DNA from: Akkermansia sp.
Lineage (GTDB): Bacteria; Verrucomicrobiota; Verrucomicrobiia; Verrucomicrobiales; Akkermansiaceae
Assembly (NCBI GenBank): GCA_030536145.1
Contig: JAUNQN010000013.1
Span: 1-33,924 of the forward strand
Direction: 5' to 3'
DNA length: 33,924 nt
In this document: in pieces, positions 31,258 through 33,924 of the stretch
How positions within the stretch are numbered: the first letter of the stretch is position 1
Layout: every line of letters starts with the position of its first letter
Translations under genes and position numbers: made by a program
The notes under the pieces: generated by a model
What the model was told of the DNA's origin: nothing
Database searches by the model: none
What the model saw: the letters and a program-made list of their open reading frames with translations, nothing else

Positions 31258-33425
31258 GACTCGGCATCAGGGGGCAGGGGGATGAACAGTTCCGTCTCCG
31301 GGAAGGAATCCCCGTGGCGGCGGGCCTCCAGGGTCTCCTGCCGGGTCTTCTCATCCACCCAGTACAGGTGGCTGTCCAGCGGGTCGTAATAGCGCGGGGG
31401 GCAGAAACGGCACTCCGGGGAATCCGGCCAGCGTATCCAGCGCCACTGGGCAAAGCGCCAGTAGGTGGTGGTCCACCCGGGCACCCAGGCGGCGGTGTTG
31501 GCAATAATCTGCTGCACGCGGTGCTGTGCGGCCACGGCCTCCTCCTCTGTGGCGGCCTGCCTGGCGGCCATGATGGCGCGGTCCAGGCTGGGGGAATTGG
31601 TGGCGGTGATGTTGTTGGTGCCGGGCAGGGGAGAGCCGTCCGGCTTGTACGCCTGTGAGGAGAGGAAGAAGGCGGAGGCATCCGGCAGGGGCGGTGAGAA
31701 GCCCCAGGACCACAGCGCGGCGGAGAACTGCTTCTCCTTCACCTTCAGGTAGAACACGGTGTCGTCCATCTGGTCCAGGCGCAGGTCCAGCCCGCAGGCG
31801 GCGGCGTATTCCCGCAGCAGGTTCATGCAGTTGGCGTACAGCGGGTCTATGCGTGAGCTTACCACCACCTGCAGGCGCGTGCCGTCCGGCTTGCACAGGA
31901 TACCGTCCGGCCCCTCCGTGGTGTACCCTGCGCGGGCAAAGTACATGCGTGCGCGCTGCGGGTTGTACGGCAGGGCGGTGATGGAGGAATCCGTGTACTT
32001 GCCGAATCCGCCGAAGTAGGAGCCTGCGCGGGAGAAATCCCCGCGGAAGATGGTGTCTATCACGTGGCGGATATTCAGCGCGTGGTGGAAGCCCAGGCGG
32101 AGGTCGCGGTTGTTGAAGGGCTCCCGGGAGCAGTTCAGGTGGAAGCCGAAACAGTTGCGCGGCCAGATGTTGCTGAAATGCACGCGCTGGATATAGCCGC
32201 GGCGCACGGGCTCAATCTCCAGCCCCTCGTACCAGAAATCCGCATCACGGGCGGAGTACACGTCTATCTCCCCCACGCGGAAAAGCTCCCGGAGCTTGGA
32301 GGGCTCTGAGAAGAAGGAGTAGACGATGTTGTCCACATTGCAGGAGTGGCGTGTGAACTTGCGGTCTGCGGCCCACCAGTCCTGCACGCGTTTCAGGGTG
32401 AGCTGGTGGCCTGTCACCAGGCCGGAGGCGCTCACCGTGTACGCGCCGGTGGTGGGGGCCACGCGCCACTGGTAGCGCGTGGGGTAGTCCGGGCCGAACT
32501 CTGCATAGAACGCGGTGCAATCCGCCGCTATGGCCGCGTAGAACGGCGCATACGGGCGCGGGCCGGGCAGGGTGACAGCCAGGCAGTGGTCCCCGTACAG
32601 CGTGATGTGGGAGTAGGAGGTGATGTACTGGTCCGCAAAGAAGGGCTCCGCCCCGTGGGGGGAGGTGCGCACATACAGCGCGGTCAGGAAATCACGCGTA
32701 GTCAGCCAGGAGCCGTTGGAGAACTTGGCTTCCTCGTCTATGTGGAAGTAGACCGTGCGGCCGTCCTTGGAAACCGCCCAGCGGTCCGCCGTGCCGGGAA
32801 TGAGCCGCCCCGTGGCCGGGTGCAGGCGCACCAGGGGCAGGGAGATGTCGTCGTACACATAGCGGCGGGTGGGGTTGTTGCTGTTGGGGCCGAAAAGGCG
32901 CAGGGTGTTCGGGAATGATTTCTGGAGGCCGATGCGGATGGTGCCGCCTTTCACGGCCTGCGGGCTGCCTATTTCCGGCTCGTCCGCGCCGTCCTGCCAC
33001 TCCAGGTCCTCCGGCAGGTCCTTGAGGGAGCGGTAGCTCAGGTAGGGCCCCTCCTGGCGGCGCAGGTTGTAGTCGGAGATGGCGGCCTGCACCTCCTGCA
33101 GGCGGCTCTGGGCGGCGGGGTTGTCCTCCGTGGCGGCGGGCTGCAGCTCCTTCAGCTCCTTCTCCAGCTTTTCCAGCTCCTTGGAAATGTATTCATCCAC
33201 GCGGCGGTTCCAGCGCTCCGTGAACCCGGCAAAGCCCTCCGGCATGCGCCAGGTGCGCATGTAGTCCGGCACATGGTCCTCCTTGGAGAAAGCCGGGGGC
33301 ATCTCCTTGTCCGGCGGGGCTTGCCATTCCACGCCGCTGCGCGCGCCCTCCCCGCAGCCCGGCAGCATGAGCAGCACCGCCGCCGCCATGCACAGTATCC
33401 AGAGCCTGTAGGTGAGCTTATTCAT
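31254..33425 (-). CDS. ABC transporter solute-binding lipoprotein (family 5)
   Basis: A 723-aa periplasmic binding protein of SBP family 5 (OppA/DppA/YejA type). The lipoprotein signal ends with the lipobox LPGC, Cys24 being the expected lipidated residue. An unusual segment at about residues 60-125 is charged and helical (YISKELEKLEKELKELQ) and looks like a coiled coil inserted before the binding domain. The binding domain begins near GGTIRIGLQKSFPNTLRLFGP and contains the PGTADRWAVSKDGRTVYFHI family motif. Family 5 domains are usually about 500 aa, so the extension explains the length. It overlaps the permease gene by eight bases and the ATPase gene by four. The ligand is probably a peptide, but unknown. 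Confidence 0.9.
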   Translation of the reverse strand: MNKLTYRLWILCMAAAVLLMLPGCGEGARSGVEWQAPPDKEMPPAFSKEDHVPDYMRTWRMPEGFAGFTERWNRRVDEYISKELEKLEKELKELQPAATEDNPAAQSRLQEVQAAISDYNLRRQEGPYLSYRSLKDLPEDLEWQDGADEPEIGSPQAVKGGTIRIGLQKSFPNTLRLFGPNSNNPTRRYVYDDISLPLVRLHPATGRLIPGTADRWAVSKDGRTVYFHIDEEAKFSNGSWLTTRDFLTALYVRTSPHGAEPFFADQYITSYSHITLYGDHCLAVTLPGPRPYAPFYAAIAADCTAFYAEFGPDYPTRYQWRVAPTTGAYTVSASGLVTGHQLTLKRVQDWWAADRKFTRHSCNVDNIVYSFFSEPSKLRELFRVGEIDVYSARDADFWYEGLEIEPVRRGYIQRVHFSNIWPRNCFGFHLNCSREPFNNRDLRLGFHHALNIRHVIDTIFRGDFSRAGSYFGGFGKYTDSSITALPYNPQRARMYFARAGYTTEGPDGILCKPDGTRLQVVVSSRIDPLYANCMNLLREYAAACGLDLRLDQMDDTVFYLKVKEKQFSAALWSWGFSPPLPDASAFFLSSQAYKPDGSPLPGTNNITATNSPSLDRAIMAARQAATEEEAVAAQHRVQQIIANTAAWVPGWTTTYWRFAQWRWIRWPDSPECRFCPPRYYDPLDSHLYWVDEKTRQETLEARRHGDSFPETELFIPLPPDAES

Positions 33426-33924
33426 AGTAGGAGTGGCGGTGCGGGTCGAAGGCCTCCCTCACGGCCTCGCCGATGAAGGTGACCAGCAGCAGCGTGGCCA
33501 CCAGCGCCGTGAAGGCGGCGGATACCACCCACGGGCAGGAGAGCTTGGCCAGGCCGTCGTTCAGCAGGCGGCCCCAGCTGGCGTAGGAATCCGGCAGGCC
33601 GAATCCCATGTAGTCCAGCGATGCCAGGGAGAGGATGACCGCGGCGATGCTGAAGGGAACCAGGGTGACGATGATGCTCACCAGGTTGGGCAGGATGTGG
33701 TTCCGCATAATGTAGAACGGTCCCGCGCCCATCACCCGCGCGGCGGCCACGTAGTCCCGCGTCTTCTCCCGCATGGTGGCGGTGCGGATTAGGTAGGTCA
33801 TCTGCATCCACCCGAACATGGCCAGCAGGCCCATGATGAGAATCATGCCGCGCAGCTCCAGCGGCACCAGGTCGGAGAGTATCATCACCACAAACAGGAA
33901 CGGCAGCTGGGAGACTATCTCGAT
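33418..33924 (-). CDS. ABC transporter permease, YejE/DppC-like (partial)
   Basis: The C-terminal 168 residues of an inner-membrane permease; the 5' part lies beyond the window. The frame is open through 33924, so the GTG at 33891 is not the start. The coupling-helix EAA motif is visible in DYVAAARVMGAGPFYIMRNHILPNL. It is followed by the typical LASLDYMGFGLPDSYASWGRLLNDGL and a final membrane helix. IEIVSQLPFLFVVMIL upstream resembles YejE. The stop overlaps the solute-binding protein ATG by eight bases, so the operon order is permease - binding protein - ATPase. Confidence 0.9.
   Translation of the reverse strand: MEIVSQLPFLFVVMILSDLVPLELRGMILIMGLLAMFGWMQMTYLIRTATMREKTRDYVAAARVMGAGPFYIMRNHILPNLVSIIVTLVPFSIAAVILSLASLDYMGFGLPDSYASWGRLLNDGLAKLSCPWVVSAAFTALVATLLLVTFIGEAVREAFDPHRHSYYE

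Overview
The window is GC-rich chromosomal DNA of a Gram-negative bacterium. Gene content (dTDP-sugar genes, a Wzx flippase, a lipoprotein-type solute-binding protein), the aspartyl-tRNA synthetase sequence and general style suggest a Verrucomicrobiota member near Akkermansia. That placement is by impression only; no search was run.

Layout. (1) 1-216: tail of an unrecognised gene with a strong terminator. (2) 285-3358: a plus-strand operon rfbB-rfbA-DegT aminotransferase, enough to make a dTDP-amino-deoxyhexose. (3) 3359-9540: a visibly AT-richer block. It holds an acyltransferase-3 protein and a GT4 glycosyltransferase on plus, then a minus operon of GNAT, acyl carrier protein, SDR ketoreductase and KAS III. 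A pair of 21-bp palindromes, exactly 155 bp apart in both cases, lies in the upstream region at each edge of this block. (4) 9541-13813: a second GNAT (plus), then a minus group wzx flippase - ATP-grasp ligase - short DegT-like aminotransferase. (5) 13907-21121: two GT2s, a GT8, UDP-galactopyranose mutase (glf), a GtrII-like membrane glucosyltransferase, and an acyltransferase-3 gene split by a -1 frameshift at an A7 run. Regions 2-5 form one surface-glycan (O-antigen or capsule type) locus. No initiating phosphoglycosyltransferase or clear Wzy polymerase is present, so the locus depends on genes elsewhere.

(6) 21232-29125: mostly housekeeping genes. These are a U32 family (TrhP-like) tRNA hydroxylation protein, a hypoxanthine phosphoribosyltransferase, rpsP, a secreted protein with an EF-hand/FG-GAP-like motif, an ECF sigma - putative anti-sigma - PDZ operon, and aspS. 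(7) 29344-33924: a NYN-domain protein behind a structured, terminator-containing leader, then a minus-strand peptide-type ABC transporter operon (YejE/DppC-like permease, cut by the window edge; lipoprotein solute-binding protein; ATPase).

Main hypotheses. A dedicated ACP/KAS III/ketoreductase set makes a short 3-hydroxyacyl group that is placed on the amino sugar made by rfbA/rfbB/DegT. The twin palindromes are either paired operators for this module or its mobility boundaries. Separately, many genes here have recognisable sigma-70 promoters whose -10 box lies only 8-13 nt from the start codon, implying leaderless or nearly leaderless mRNAs.
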